From positions 135,521 through 199,520 of the forward strand of contig JBFFMJ010000006.1 of the NCBI GenBank assembly GCA_041554195.1: a DNA stretch of 64,000 nucleotides, written 5' to 3'. Numbering within the stretch: the stretch's first letter is position 1; each line of letters starts with the position of its first letter. Source of the DNA: JAPHSX01 sp041554195. GTDB taxonomy: Bacteria; Pseudomonadota; Gammaproteobacteria; Thiohalomonadales; Thiohalomonadaceae. Below are positions 36,578 to 45,268 of the stretch, one piece after another. The notes under the pieces are model-generated. The model searched no databases, was not told the origin of the DNA, and was given only the letters and a program-made list of their open reading frames with translations. The translations under genes and the position numbers were made by a program.

Positions 36578-39283
36578 ATGATGAGTCAGTTGGAAATTGT
36601 TTTATTACCGGAGGATATAAAGGCCGATAGCCCGGTAGGAGGCAAAGCACGGGCCTTGTCAGAACTTTCCAATGCCGACTTCCCTATCCCCCCCTGGTTG
36701 GTGCTTCTTCCCGATGCCTTCTACGCCAGCCTGAGCAAGGATGCATTGCAGGCACTCGACGAAGCATGCACGGCTGCGGAAATACGATCTGTTGTGGAGC
36801 AGCTTACCCCATCACACGAGGTCATTCAGGTATTACAGCAGGCAATTGGGGCTTGGGGTGGCGATGATATACAGCTCGCGGTACGTTCTTCTGCACTGGA
36901 AGAGGATAGTGCTGCTCGCTCCTTTGCTGGACAGCTGGAGAGCTTTCTCTTCGTTAGCCCGCAGGAACTATCCACGCGGATTGCCGAGGTATGGCGCTCG
37001 GGATTTTCCGATCGGTTGATAGCCTATCGCATGGAGACCGGTCTTACCCCCCAACCACAGCCACCGGCGGTGGTCATTCAGCTGATGGTAGAAGGAGAAA
37101 TATCCGGGGTTGCCTTCAGCGCCGATCCGGTCTCGGGTCGACGCGCCGTTGCTGTCGTCAGCGCCCTGCCCGGTCTTGGCTGTGCACTGGTCTCGGGCCA
37201 GGCCAATGCCGATAGCTGGCGTATTAACCATAGTGGAGTGGTCATTGAATCCAATATCGCCAGCAAATCGATAGCCTACCGCCGCGATCCCCATGCCCCG
37301 GAAGGGGTATCACCGTATCAACTCGGCACCGAGGAGGCGGCACAGGCATCACTCGACGACAAACAGGTTCGTCAGGTTGCTGGACTGGCACGCGATGCCG
37401 AACGTTTCTTTGAAATACCCCAGGATATCGAGTGGACCCTGTCGAAGGGAGAGTTGTACCTGCTACAAAGCCGCCCGATCACCGGACTTGCCGAGAGGGA
37501 CGATCCAGATGATGTCCGCACGATATGGGACAACTCCAATATCGTCGAAAGTTACAGCGGGATCACGCTCCCCCTCACTTTCTCCTTCGCCAAGCGCGCC
37601 TACGAGAATGTCTATCGTGAATTTTGTCGCCTGATGCGGGTACCTGCAGCGCAGATCGAGGCGAGTGATAACATGTTTTGCTGCATGCTCGGACTTATCT
37701 CCGGGCGTGTCTACTACAACCTGATGAACTGGTACCGACTTGTCGCGGTATTGCCCGGCTATCGCTTTAACCGCATGTTCATGGAACAGATGATGGGGGT
37801 GCGGGAAAGCCTGCCAGAGCCAGACGCCGAGCATGTTGAACAACCACGTACTGGACAGCGCCTGATCGATGGGATACGGCTGCTTGCCACTTTGTGGGGG
37901 CTGATTCTTGCATTCCTGGGGTTGGAGCGCCGCATTCGCCGCTTCTATGTCAGGCTGGAAGACACTCTCGGCAAAGGACGGCCTGATCTTTCCGCACATC
38001 GTCCGGACGAGTTGGTGACCTATTACCGGCATATTGAGCACCGCCTTCTGACACACTGGGATGCCCCAATCATTAACGATTTCGCGACCATGTTTTTCCA
38101 CGGTTTGTTGCGTCGTCTTGCGATTAACTGGCTTGGCGATCATGATGAGACTCTGCAAAATGACCTGCTCTCGGGCGAGCACGGCATGATTAGTAGTGAG
38201 CCGGCACATCGGGTGCGTGAAATGGCGATGCGGGTGGTCAGGGACCCGGCTCTGGTCGAACTGCTGTGCAACGCTGACACCGCCCAGATCAGAAAGGTCA
38301 TGGGCGAACACACAGAACTGGAGCAGGCTTACCAGGATTACCTGGATAAATTTGGTGATCGAACTGGCGAGGAGCTTAAACTCGAAAGCCTTACCCTACA
38401 CGATGATCCAACACCGCTGCTCCGCTCAATCGGTCAGTACGCCAGAGTCCTTGGAAACCGCGATGACTCAATTGACCATACATCCGAGGACAAAAAATAT
38501 CGGCTGAATGCAGAGTCCAGGGTGCATAAGACGCTTCGCGGAAGCCCCATGAAACGGGCTGCTTTTACCTGGGTGTTGAAACATACACGAAGCTGTGTAC
38601 GAAACCGCGAGAACCTTCGCTTTGAAAGGACTCGGGTTTTTGGCAGGGCCCGCCAGATCCTTCTTGAACTGGGTAAGCGCCTCAGTGCCCTTGAGCGTCT
38701 GGAAACAGCCAGGGATGTGTTTTATCTCGAGCTTGATGAGATCATCGCCTTTGTGGAGAGCCGTTCAACGATAAGGGATCTGAAGGAGCTGGTCAGACTA
38801 CGCAAGAATGAATATGAGCAATATCGCAACGAATCCCCTCCCCCCGATCGCTTCGAAACGCTTGGTTCAGCCTATGTGGGTGAGTGTTACATGCCGCAGG
38901 CACCTTCACCTGCACCAGTTGGAGAGTCCATGCAGGGAACCGGCTGCTGTCCCGGTATTGTACGCGGACCTGTACGCATCGTGCGTGACCCGAAAGCCGC
39001 CACCCTGGCAGAGGGTGAAATTATCGTGGCTGAGCACACGGATCCTGGTTGGGTAATGATCTATCCTGCTGCTACAGGGCTATTGGTGGAACGGGGAAGC
39101 CTACTCTCTCATTCGGCCATTATTGCCCGTGAACTGGGGCTGCCGACCATCGTTTCTATTCCCCATCTCATGCAGTGGCTCAAGGATGGTGAGTGGATAG
39201 AGATGGATGGGACCAGGGGGGTTATTACCAGGCTTTCTCCAGATGAGATAATAAAGACGAAAAAAGGTGAGGCCCATCACTAG
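36578..39283 (+). CDS. PEP-utilising/pyruvate-binding phosphotransferase-like enzyme
   Basis: 901 residues. The N-terminal about 310 residues are an ATP-grasp PPDK/PEP-synthase domain: VGGKARALSELSNADFPIPPW, LAVRSSALEEDSAARSFAGQ, GVAFSADPVSGRR and LQSRPITGL. The middle about 470 residues are an unfamiliar helical region. The C-terminus is the phosphohistidine swivel domain with H845 in ERGSLLSHSAIIARELGLP. There is no PEP-binding TIM barrel, so this is not a PEP synthase. The layout is like rifampin phosphotransferase, where the middle domain binds the acceptor. I infer it phosphorylates an unknown hydroxyl substrate made in this cluster. Confidence 0.85.
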   Translation: MMSQLEIVLLPEDIKADSPVGGKARALSELSNADFPIPPWLVLLPDAFYASLSKDALQALDEACTAAEIRSVVEQLTPSHEVIQVLQQAIGAWGGDDIQLAVRSSALEEDSAARSFAGQLESFLFVSPQELSTRIAEVWRSGFSDRLIAYRMETGLTPQPQPPAVVIQLMVEGEISGVAFSADPVSGRRAVAVVSALPGLGCALVSGQANADSWRINHSGVVIESNIASKSIAYRRDPHAPEGVSPYQLGTEEAAQASLDDKQVRQVAGLARDAERFFEIPQDIEWTLSKGELYLLQSRPITGLAERDDPDDVRTIWDNSNIVESYSGITLPLTFSFAKRAYENVYREFCRLMRVPAAQIEASDNMFCCMLGLISGRVYYNLMNWYRLVAVLPGYRFNRMFMEQMMGVRESLPEPDAEHVEQPRTGQRLIDGIRLLATLWGLILAFLGLERRIRRFYVRLEDTLGKGRPDLSAHRPDELVTYYRHIEHRLLTHWDAPIINDFATMFFHGLLRRLAINWLGDHDETLQNDLLSGEHGMISSEPAHRVREMAMRVVRDPALVELLCNADTAQIRKVMGEHTELEQAYQDYLDKFGDRTGEELKLESLTLHDDPTPLLRSIGQYARVLGNRDDSIDHTSEDKKYRLNAESRVHKTLRGSPMKRAAFTWVLKHTRSCVRNRENLRFERTRVFGRARQILLELGKRLSALERLETARDVFYLELDEIIAFVESRSTIRDLKELVRLRKNEYEQYRNESPPPDRFETLGSAYVGECYMPQAPSPAPVGESMQGTGCCPGIVRGPVRIVRDPKAATLAEGEIIVAEHTDPGWVMIYPAATGLLVERGSLLSHSAIIARELGLPTIVSIPHLMQWLKDGEWIEMDGTRGVITRLSPDEIIKTKKGEAHH

Positions 39284-40373
39284 CGAGATTGAAGAACAAG
39301 CGGACTTTTCTATTCTGCGATATGCGCAGAGTTGGGAGGATGCGGACGTCATGCTTGAGGGGATGGCCATTCAGGCCGGCGACCGCTGCCTAAGTGTCGG
39401 CTCTGGTGGCGACAATGTATTCTCTTTACTGACATGCAATCCCTCGCAGGTTATCGCTGTTGACCTCTCCCCGGCACAGATTGCCTGTATCGAATTAAAA
39501 AAAGCCGCATATCGGCATCTGAGCCATGAGCAGCTTCTAGAGTTCATTGGTGCGACAGTATCAACTCAACGGCTCAGCCTCTACCATTCATTGCGCCAGG
39601 AGCTACCCGGGTGGGTGCGCGACTACTGGGACAAGCAGCAGCGTGCCGTTGCTGAAGGAATAGGTAGTGCAGGAAAATTTGAGGCATACTTTTCGCTATT
39701 CCGCCGCTATATCCTGCCTCTGATCCATTCAAGGAAAACAGTACAAGCCTTGTTCAAGGCGAGAACAGCCCATGAGCAACGTGCCTTCTACCAGCAGCGA
39801 TGGAACAATCGGCGCTGGCGCACCCTGTTCAAACTGTTCTTTTCAAGGCGGCTTATGGGCATGCTTGGACGTGATCCAAGTTTTTTCCAGTATGTCGAGG
39901 GCAGGGTTGGCGAGCGTATCCTCAAGCAGGCAAGTCATGCCATGTCTGAACTCAACCCGGCGCAGAATCCCTACCTGCAATGGATTGCCTTCGGCCGTTA
40001 CGTTTGCGCCCTACCCCATTCACTGCGTGCCGAAAACTTCGATCTTATTCGTAACAACCTGGACTGCCTGGAGACCCGTGTAGACTCGATTGAACAGACC
40101 CTTGGTGAGCTAGAAGACCACACTATCGATCGTTTCAATATGTCTGATCTCTTCGAATACCTCTCCGTGACAGCGTCTGATGAGGTGTTCAGGGAAATTG
40201 CACGCACTGGGCGGCCCGGTGGCAGAGTAATTTACTGGAATATGCTGGCAGAACGACATCACCCATCAGTCCTTGATGCCAGGTTCCGTCACCTGGAGGA
40301 GTTAAGTCAGCGCCTTCATCGTGAGGCGAAGACCTGTTTCTACAGCAACCTGTATGTGGAGAAGTTGTTGTGA
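39267..40373 (+). CDS. DUF3419 (BtaA-like) family protein
   Basis: 368 residues. It resembles the DUF3419 family that includes BtaA, the S-adenosylmethionine:diacylglycerol 3-amino-3-carboxypropyl transferase of betaine lipid synthesis. Visible are FSILRYAQSWEDADVMLEG, GDRCLSVGSGGDNVFSLL (SAM-binding loop), VIAVDLSPAQIACIELKKAAY and RFNMSDLFEYL. The start is a GTG overlapping the previous stop by 17 bases. No btaB-like N-methyltransferase is seen nearby, so a full betaine lipid is not supported. The acceptor of the aminocarboxypropyl group, if that is the reaction, is unknown. Confidence 0.85.
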   Translation: MRPITSEIEEQADFSILRYAQSWEDADVMLEGMAIQAGDRCLSVGSGGDNVFSLLTCNPSQVIAVDLSPAQIACIELKKAAYRHLSHEQLLEFIGATVSTQRLSLYHSLRQELPGWVRDYWDKQQRAVAEGIGSAGKFEAYFSLFRRYILPLIHSRKTVQALFKARTAHEQRAFYQQRWNNRRWRTLFKLFFSRRLMGMLGRDPSFFQYVEGRVGERILKQASHAMSELNPAQNPYLQWIAFGRYVCALPHSLRAENFDLIRNNLDCLETRVDSIEQTLGELEDHTIDRFNMSDLFEYLSVTASDEVFREIARTGRPGGRVIYWNMLAERHHPSVLDARFRHLEELSQRLHREAKTCFYSNLYVEKLL

Positions 40374-41725
40374 CACTGAGTGATTACATCAACCCCTGGT
40401 TGCTAGTTACCGCGCTCTCTATTACTACTATCGCCCTGCTAGGCGCACTGCGTCTGTACCAGATCCACGCGTCGCCAGCACCGGAGATGGCTCGCAAGCT
40501 ACTCCATCTCTGCGGTGGCATTTTGGGTCTCTCGCTTGTCTGGCTATTCGATTCATTACTACCTGTTCTGGCGCTTGGTCTCATTATCGCTGTGATTTTT
40601 CTAGCACTAAGACTGTCACGCCCCATGCATGAGGGACCTGGGCAGGTATTATACGAGGTGCATCGAGACAGTGTTGGAGAGTTCTGCTATATCGCGAGCA
40701 TCGTACTGCTATTCATGCTGGCAGACGGTAATAAACTGCTGTACACCATCCCACTGCTCGTGCTGGCGGTTGCAGATACCTTTTCGGCACTGGTCGGTAG
40801 CGAGTATGGCAAGGCGCATATGGTCGGGTGGAAAAGTACCAGAACACCTGAGGGCTCCGTAGCCTTCTTCTTTTTCACCTTTTTCTGTACGCACGTCCCG
40901 ATCCTGCTATGGGCAGACCTTCCCCCGCAGGAGTGCCTGCTCATCTCCATCAATCTCAGTATCATGCTAATGATGGCTGAAGCCGCTGCCTGGTGGGGCC
41001 TGGATAACATCATCATCCCGCTGACGGCATTTCTCCTGTTGTCTGCCTTTATTGATATGGGGGCGGCAGAACTTGCACTGCACTTGCTGTTTTTGCTCTC
41101 TCTTTCCCTGTTTATACGTGTTTGGCGCAACCATACCACCCTTGGCGATGATGCACTGCTCGGTGCTGCCTTGTTTGGATACCTTATCTGGGCCTTTATC
41201 AACTGGTTATGGTTTATTCCACCTTTTGCACTATTGATACTCTATGACATGTTATCGGAACCCTCTCCGCTTCGGAGCAGGCGTGTGTTTAAGTTCCCGG
41301 TCATCCTTGCAAACTCCAGTGGAGGCCTGTTATGGATTGGCATCCATGTGATTAGTGGATACCCGGTGTTTTATCCCTATGTCGCAGGCTTCGCCGCTAA
41401 CCTGGCCATCATCATGCTTGTCCGCTACCTGCATGCATACCCCGATGCAAACCCTGTTAAGACCATTATGCTATGCACCGGCCGAGCCCAGGCGCTGATT
41501 ATCCCATCAGTGCTACTGTTTTCCGGTATCACCATGGCCTCACTGAGCGCATTGGTCTTCTGTAGTCTCAGCGTGGTCTGCGCCCTACTCCTCTTTTATC
41601 GCTACCAGCCCATGATCACGGCCTACCCAATCAACACTCAACGCTGGAACCTGCAGGCGATGATAACGACCATTTCGTCACTCCTTGCGGCGATTCCCCT
41701 TGCCTTATCACTGCTGCGCACATAG
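40370..41725 (+). CDS. Polyprenol/dolichol/phytol-kinase-like membrane protein
   Basis: 451 residues with about 13 membrane helices. The N-terminal half has MARKLLHLCGGI, VLAVADTFSALVGSEYGK and KSTRTPEGSVAFFFFTF, the signature of the dolichol-kinase/phytol-kinase/CTP-dependent lipid-kinase group. The C-terminal half (about 250-451) is also hydrophobic and unassigned; LGDDALLGAALFGYLIW suggests DUF92-like relatives, but this is weak. The family phosphorylates long-chain or isoprenoid alcohols with CTP or a similar donor. It starts on GTG in the previous stop (GTGA), so it is coupled to the DUF3419 gene. Confidence 0.78.
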   Translation: MTLSDYINPWLLVTALSITTIALLGALRLYQIHASPAPEMARKLLHLCGGILGLSLVWLFDSLLPVLALGLIIAVIFLALRLSRPMHEGPGQVLYEVHRDSVGEFCYIASIVLLFMLADGNKLLYTIPLLVLAVADTFSALVGSEYGKAHMVGWKSTRTPEGSVAFFFFTFFCTHVPILLWADLPPQECLLISINLSIMLMMAEAAAWWGLDNIIIPLTAFLLLSAFIDMGAAELALHLLFLLSLSLFIRVWRNHTTLGDDALLGAALFGYLIWAFINWLWFIPPFALLILYDMLSEPSPLRSRRVFKFPVILANSSGGLLWIGIHVISGYPVFYPYVAGFAANLAIIMLVRYLHAYPDANPVKTIMLCTGRAQALIIPSVLLFSGITMASLSALVFCSLSVVCALLLFYRYQPMITAYPINTQRWNLQAMITTISSLLAAIPLALSLLRT

Positions 41726-41728
41726 ACC

Positions 41729-42724
41729 ATGTTTGATATACAGCTACAGTTGCTCAAGGATGCAGATCTGGGGCAGTTTACGGCTTTGGACGGTTCATAT
41801 CCCCTGCTACCTGAACAGATCCGAACGCAGGCGCCGGATCTGTTAATGACTCTCAGCGAGGGAGAGCGCCTTGTTGCAAGGGCCTCACTATGGTGGCATG
41901 AGACGTCGGTCTACGAGGGGCAGCGCCTTGGCTATATAGGGCACTTCGCAATAAGAGAAGGGCACGACGATGCCGCCACGTCATTATTACGCAGATGTGA
42001 AGAGGTGCTCGTATCACAGGGGTGCACCATGGCCGTCGGGCCTCTTGATGGTAGCACCTGGAGACACTATCGCTTTCTCACCGAGCGCGGTAATGAACCG
42101 ACTTTTTTCCTGGAAACAGATAATCCGGACAGCTGGCCGGGATATTTCGTATCACGTGGATTTACACCGCTTGCCCGCTATTACTCGGCCATCAATAACG
42201 ATATCAGTCGCAGCCAACCACCCGAAAGGCTGGAAGCACAACTATCCAAACAGCAAGTCACAGTGCGTGCCATCGATGAGCGAGATATTACGCAGGAGAT
42301 GAAGAAGATCTATGCCGTGTCATGCGATGCATTCTCAAAAAACTTTCTCTACACACCCATCAGTGAGAGTGAATTCATCGACAACTACCAGCAGATACTT
42401 CCTGTTATTGATTACAGGCTCATCCACATCGCCTATCATAAGCAACGTCCGGTCGGTTTCTGTTTCTGTCTTCCCGATATCAACCAGGAAAAACAGGGCA
42501 AACGGGTAGATACGGTGATCACCAAGACCATTGCCGTTGTTCCTGACTTTCAGGGCATAGGGCTGGGTAGTTTACTGATGGCCAAATCGATGCAAGTCGC
42601 GAGGGGCCTGGGGCTATCCCGCTCGATTATAGCCATGATGCATGAGGATAATCATTCACGCCAGCTGGAGCATCGACTGATGCATGACTTCCGCCAATAT
42701 ACCCTGTATGGAAAAGGGCTGTGA
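41729..42724 (+). CDS. Double GNAT-domain acyltransferase
   Basis: 331 residues, two GNAT-like halves. The first (about 1-155) is diverged, with RLGYIGHFAIREGHDDAATSLL. The second (about 175-331) carries a clearer acyl-CoA loop, AVVPDFQGIGLGSLLMAKSM, the QxxGxG motif. Such tandem-GNAT proteins acylate small molecules or amino groups. It starts three bases after the previous gene, and its stop overlaps the next GTG start. The cluster context suggests N-acylation of a cluster product, possibly an amino group from the DUF3419 step; this is inference. Confidence 0.78.
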   Translation: MFDIQLQLLKDADLGQFTALDGSYPLLPEQIRTQAPDLLMTLSEGERLVARASLWWHETSVYEGQRLGYIGHFAIREGHDDAATSLLRRCEEVLVSQGCTMAVGPLDGSTWRHYRFLTERGNEPTFFLETDNPDSWPGYFVSRGFTPLARYYSAINNDISRSQPPERLEAQLSKQQVTVRAIDERDITQEMKKIYAVSCDAFSKNFLYTPISESEFIDNYQQILPVIDYRLIHIAYHKQRPVGFCFCLPDINQEKQGKRVDTVITKTIAVVPDFQGIGLGSLLMAKSMQVARGLGLSRSIIAMMHEDNHSRQLEHRLMHDFRQYTLYGKGL

Positions 42725-44322
42725 ACCTCATACGCCTTTTCGACGAAGTAGCCGCTCGTACACCAGATCAGGTCGCGCTTATTGAAGGACTGCCTGATAA
42801 GGGGCGGATCACCACATTCCAGGAGCTGTACCTCGAATCCTGTCACATCGCGGCCCTCCTCAACAGCCAGCGGCTAAAGCCTGGTCAGTATGTATTGATT
42901 GCACTGCCCGTGTCGGCCACGCTGTATGCCGTGATCGCTGCCCTCTTCCGCTGCGGCCTAGTACCGGTTTTCGTCGATCCGAGTCGAGGCCTGTCATTTA
43001 TGCAACGGGTGCTTGAAGAATACAAAATCGATGCAGTGGTGTCGGGAAAAAAAGCACTGTTATTCGGCCTGCTTTGCCCGCGGCTTAGAAAGTTGAGGTA
43101 CAAATTTGTGAGTGGCTATTTCCCCGGAACCACGACGCTGGATGGTGCCAAGCAGCTAGAGCCAATGACAGGATATAGCGAGCGTCGGGAAGATAGCCCG
43201 GCACTCATCACCTTTACAAGTGGAAGCACAGGCATGCCAAAGGGAGTAATTCGCACTCACGGCAACCTTTATCATTCACACCGCATGCTCACTTCCCTGT
43301 TCGGCTTTATCCCAGGCTCACTTCATCTTGCCTTTATGCCGATGATGGTGATCAGTAGCCTTTCCAGCGGTGTCGGCAGCCTGTTACCTGCCACGCCCCC
43401 ATCAAGGCTGGGAAGTGCTGCCACGCATAAACTTATCGAGCAGGTCCGTGCATGGCAACCGGAAAACACCGTTATCACGCCTGGGCTGTTATCCCTGGTA
43501 AGCTCGCCGCAGCATCAAGAGATCCTCGCTAAACTGAAAAACATCATAATCGGCGGAGCGCCGGTGATGCCGGGAGAACTCCAAAAAACGCAATCACTGG
43601 CCCCAGATGCATCAATTAGGGTGCTATATGGCTCGACTGAGGCGGAGCCTATCACCTCGGTAAGTACTCAGGAAGTTCGCACGGATGATATTTCTCGCAT
43701 GAACTCTGGCTATGGGCTGCTTGTCGGTGAGGCGGTTGCCGGTACCGAATTGCGTATCCTGCGTGATGAGGAGCAGGCATTAGCGGGCACGAGCACAGCA
43801 GAGGAGTTTGAGGCAGCTACGCTCGTGGTCGGCGAAATTGGCGAAATCGTGGTGACGGGTCCGCACGTGGTCAGCCATTACCTTAACGGTCGTGGCGAAG
43901 AGATGGCGTTTATCCGGGTAGGAGCGACCACCTGGCTAAGGACGGGGGATGCAGGCAGGCTAGATGAGAAAAACAGGTTATGGTTACTGGGTCGCTGTAA
44001 GTCGCGGATCAGGGAAGGCGAGACGAGTTACTACCCACTGGCCGTGGAGCCGATGGTCGCGCTTGACCCACGAGTCAAGCGTAGTGCCTATCTGCTGGCA
44101 GATGGAAAGAAAACGCTGGCATTGGAATTATCAATTTCGACCCCATTCTCTCAAGCTGATATCGACGGTATTGTTAAACGAATACCTGGCATCAGGATCG
44201 ATGAGGTTATCATCATGAAGAATATCCCTGTGGAGCGTCGCCTCTATTCAAAGACCGATCTCCAGGCCCTGAGGATACTGATTGCCAAACGCAGATATCT
44301 GAGAAAATATCGGACAGGTTAA
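42721..44322 (+). CDS. OleC-like AMP-dependent acyl ligase
   Basis: 533 residues, ANL superfamily. The P-loop TSGSTGMPKG is at 166-175, GSTEAEPIT is the A5 motif, WLRTGDAGRLDEKNRLWLLGR the A7 hinge, and YSKTDLQAL holds the likely catalytic lysine. The pattern (VPVFVDPSRG, GEIGEIVVTGPHV) recalls OleC, the beta-lactone synthetase of olefin formation, more than ordinary acyl-CoA ligases, but I could not test this. No OleA/B/D is present. It is the last gene of the plus set, ending 59 bases before the convergent SDR. Confidence 0.82.
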   Translation: MNLIRLFDEVAARTPDQVALIEGLPDKGRITTFQELYLESCHIAALLNSQRLKPGQYVLIALPVSATLYAVIAALFRCGLVPVFVDPSRGLSFMQRVLEEYKIDAVVSGKKALLFGLLCPRLRKLRYKFVSGYFPGTTTLDGAKQLEPMTGYSERREDSPALITFTSGSTGMPKGVIRTHGNLYHSHRMLTSLFGFIPGSLHLAFMPMMVISSLSSGVGSLLPATPPSRLGSAATHKLIEQVRAWQPENTVITPGLLSLVSSPQHQEILAKLKNIIIGGAPVMPGELQKTQSLAPDASIRVLYGSTEAEPITSVSTQEVRTDDISRMNSGYGLLVGEAVAGTELRILRDEEQALAGTSTAEEFEAATLVVGEIGEIVVTGPHVVSHYLNGRGEEMAFIRVGATTWLRTGDAGRLDEKNRLWLLGRCKSRIREGETSYYPLAVEPMVALDPRVKRSAYLLADGKKTLALELSISTPFSQADIDGIVKRIPGIRIDEVIIMKNIPVERRLYSKTDLQALRILIAKRRYLRKYRTG

Positions 44323-44381
44323 CTCTTGGCTATGGGCATTGACTTCACATGTTAACGATAACAAAGCGTAATGCAATATTT

Positions 44382-45197
44382 TCAATGTTTGCCTTTACCG
44401 GTAAAGTTACGCATTCCCTCGGTGATACCTAAAAACCTGGAAATGAAGTCATACCAGGAAACAGGGAGAATATGAAGAAGCCATGAGACATAGGGAAACC
44501 ATGGAAGTACAAGGCGTGCACGATCCTTTTCTATCGTCGTGATAATTCGCCCAGCTACCTTCTCAACCTCCAGAATCGGTAGCAGCCAGCTAAATTTCGT
44601 AGTGACGCCGGAGAACATTCCACTATTCATGTAATAGGGACAGACGACAGTGGTTCGCACATTGGCATTTAACTGGCGAAGTTCCATTCGCAGCGACTCA
44701 TCAAAGCCGACGACCGCAAATTTGCTGGCGCAATAATCTGTCAGACGTGGTGTGCCAGTCAATCCACCAACAGAGGAAATGGTTACGATATGTCCATCAT
44801 CCTGTTTCAGCATGCCAGGTAAGAATGCACGGACTGTCCAGAAGTGTGCCAACACGTTTACTGCAAAGGTTTCCTCGATATCCTGTGTCGACAAATCTGT
44901 AAATAACTTGCCTGAGACTATGGCTGCATTGTTTATTAGGATATCAACGGTGCCGCACTCCTCATGCACCCTGCGGGCCGTTGCGTCGATTGCTTCTCTA
45001 TCCCTCAGATCACAGACATACTGGCATGCACTATGGCCATTTTTTTTCAGTTCTGCGGCGATGACAGATAGGCTGTCATGACGAGTCCCCCACAGTATCA
45101 CCTTGGCGCCGCGCTCGGCGGCGGCTTTAGCGAGTCTGGAACCAAGGCCTCCTGCAGCCCCGGTAATGAGAACATTTTTGTCTTTTAAAGTAGTCAT
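44382..45197 (-). CDS. Short-chain dehydrogenase/reductase, retinol-dehydrogenase type
   Basis: 271 residues. It has the Rossmann motif VLITGAAGGLGSRLA, NNAAIVSG, the catalytic VTISSVGGL Ser, the YxxxK motif YCASK and C-terminal NFTGK. The C-terminal part, LLHILPVSWYDFISRFLGI, resembles the membrane-associated tail of RDH/17-beta-HSD-type SDRs that handle aldehydes, ketones and long-chain alcohols. Its neighbours suggest it reduces the aldehyde from the fused acyl-ACP reductase, or a keto group, to an alcohol; this is inferred. The start at 45197 is chosen because the MTTLKDKNVLITG opening is typical of the family; the ATG at 45236 adds 13 residues. Confidence 0.85.
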   Translation of the reverse strand: MTTLKDKNVLITGAAGGLGSRLAKAAAERGAKVILWGTRHDSLSVIAAELKKNGHSACQYVCDLRDREAIDATARRVHEECGTVDILINNAAIVSGKLFTDLSTQDIEETFAVNVLAHFWTVRAFLPGMLKQDDGHIVTISSVGGLTGTPRLTDYCASKFAVVGFDESLRMELRQLNANVRTTVVCPYYMNSGMFSGVTTKFSWLLPILEVEKVAGRIITTIEKDRARLVLPWFPYVSWLLHILPVSWYDFISRFLGITEGMRNFTGKGKH

Positions 45198-45268
45198 TGT
45201 GTCATCAAAATTTATTCTTTTTAGACAATAGATCAATCATCAAGTGAAACCCTTCGGCAGACTGAACG

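Noticed and set aside
35644..44322. Betaine lipid (BtaA/BtaB) pathway
   Set aside because: The DUF3419 gene resembles BtaA, but no BtaB-like N-methyltransferase is visible, so the plain DGTS pathway is not supported.
42721..44322. OleABCD olefin pathway
   Set aside because: Only the OleC-like ligase is present; there is no OleA, OleB or OleD, so the olefin pathway is not claimed.
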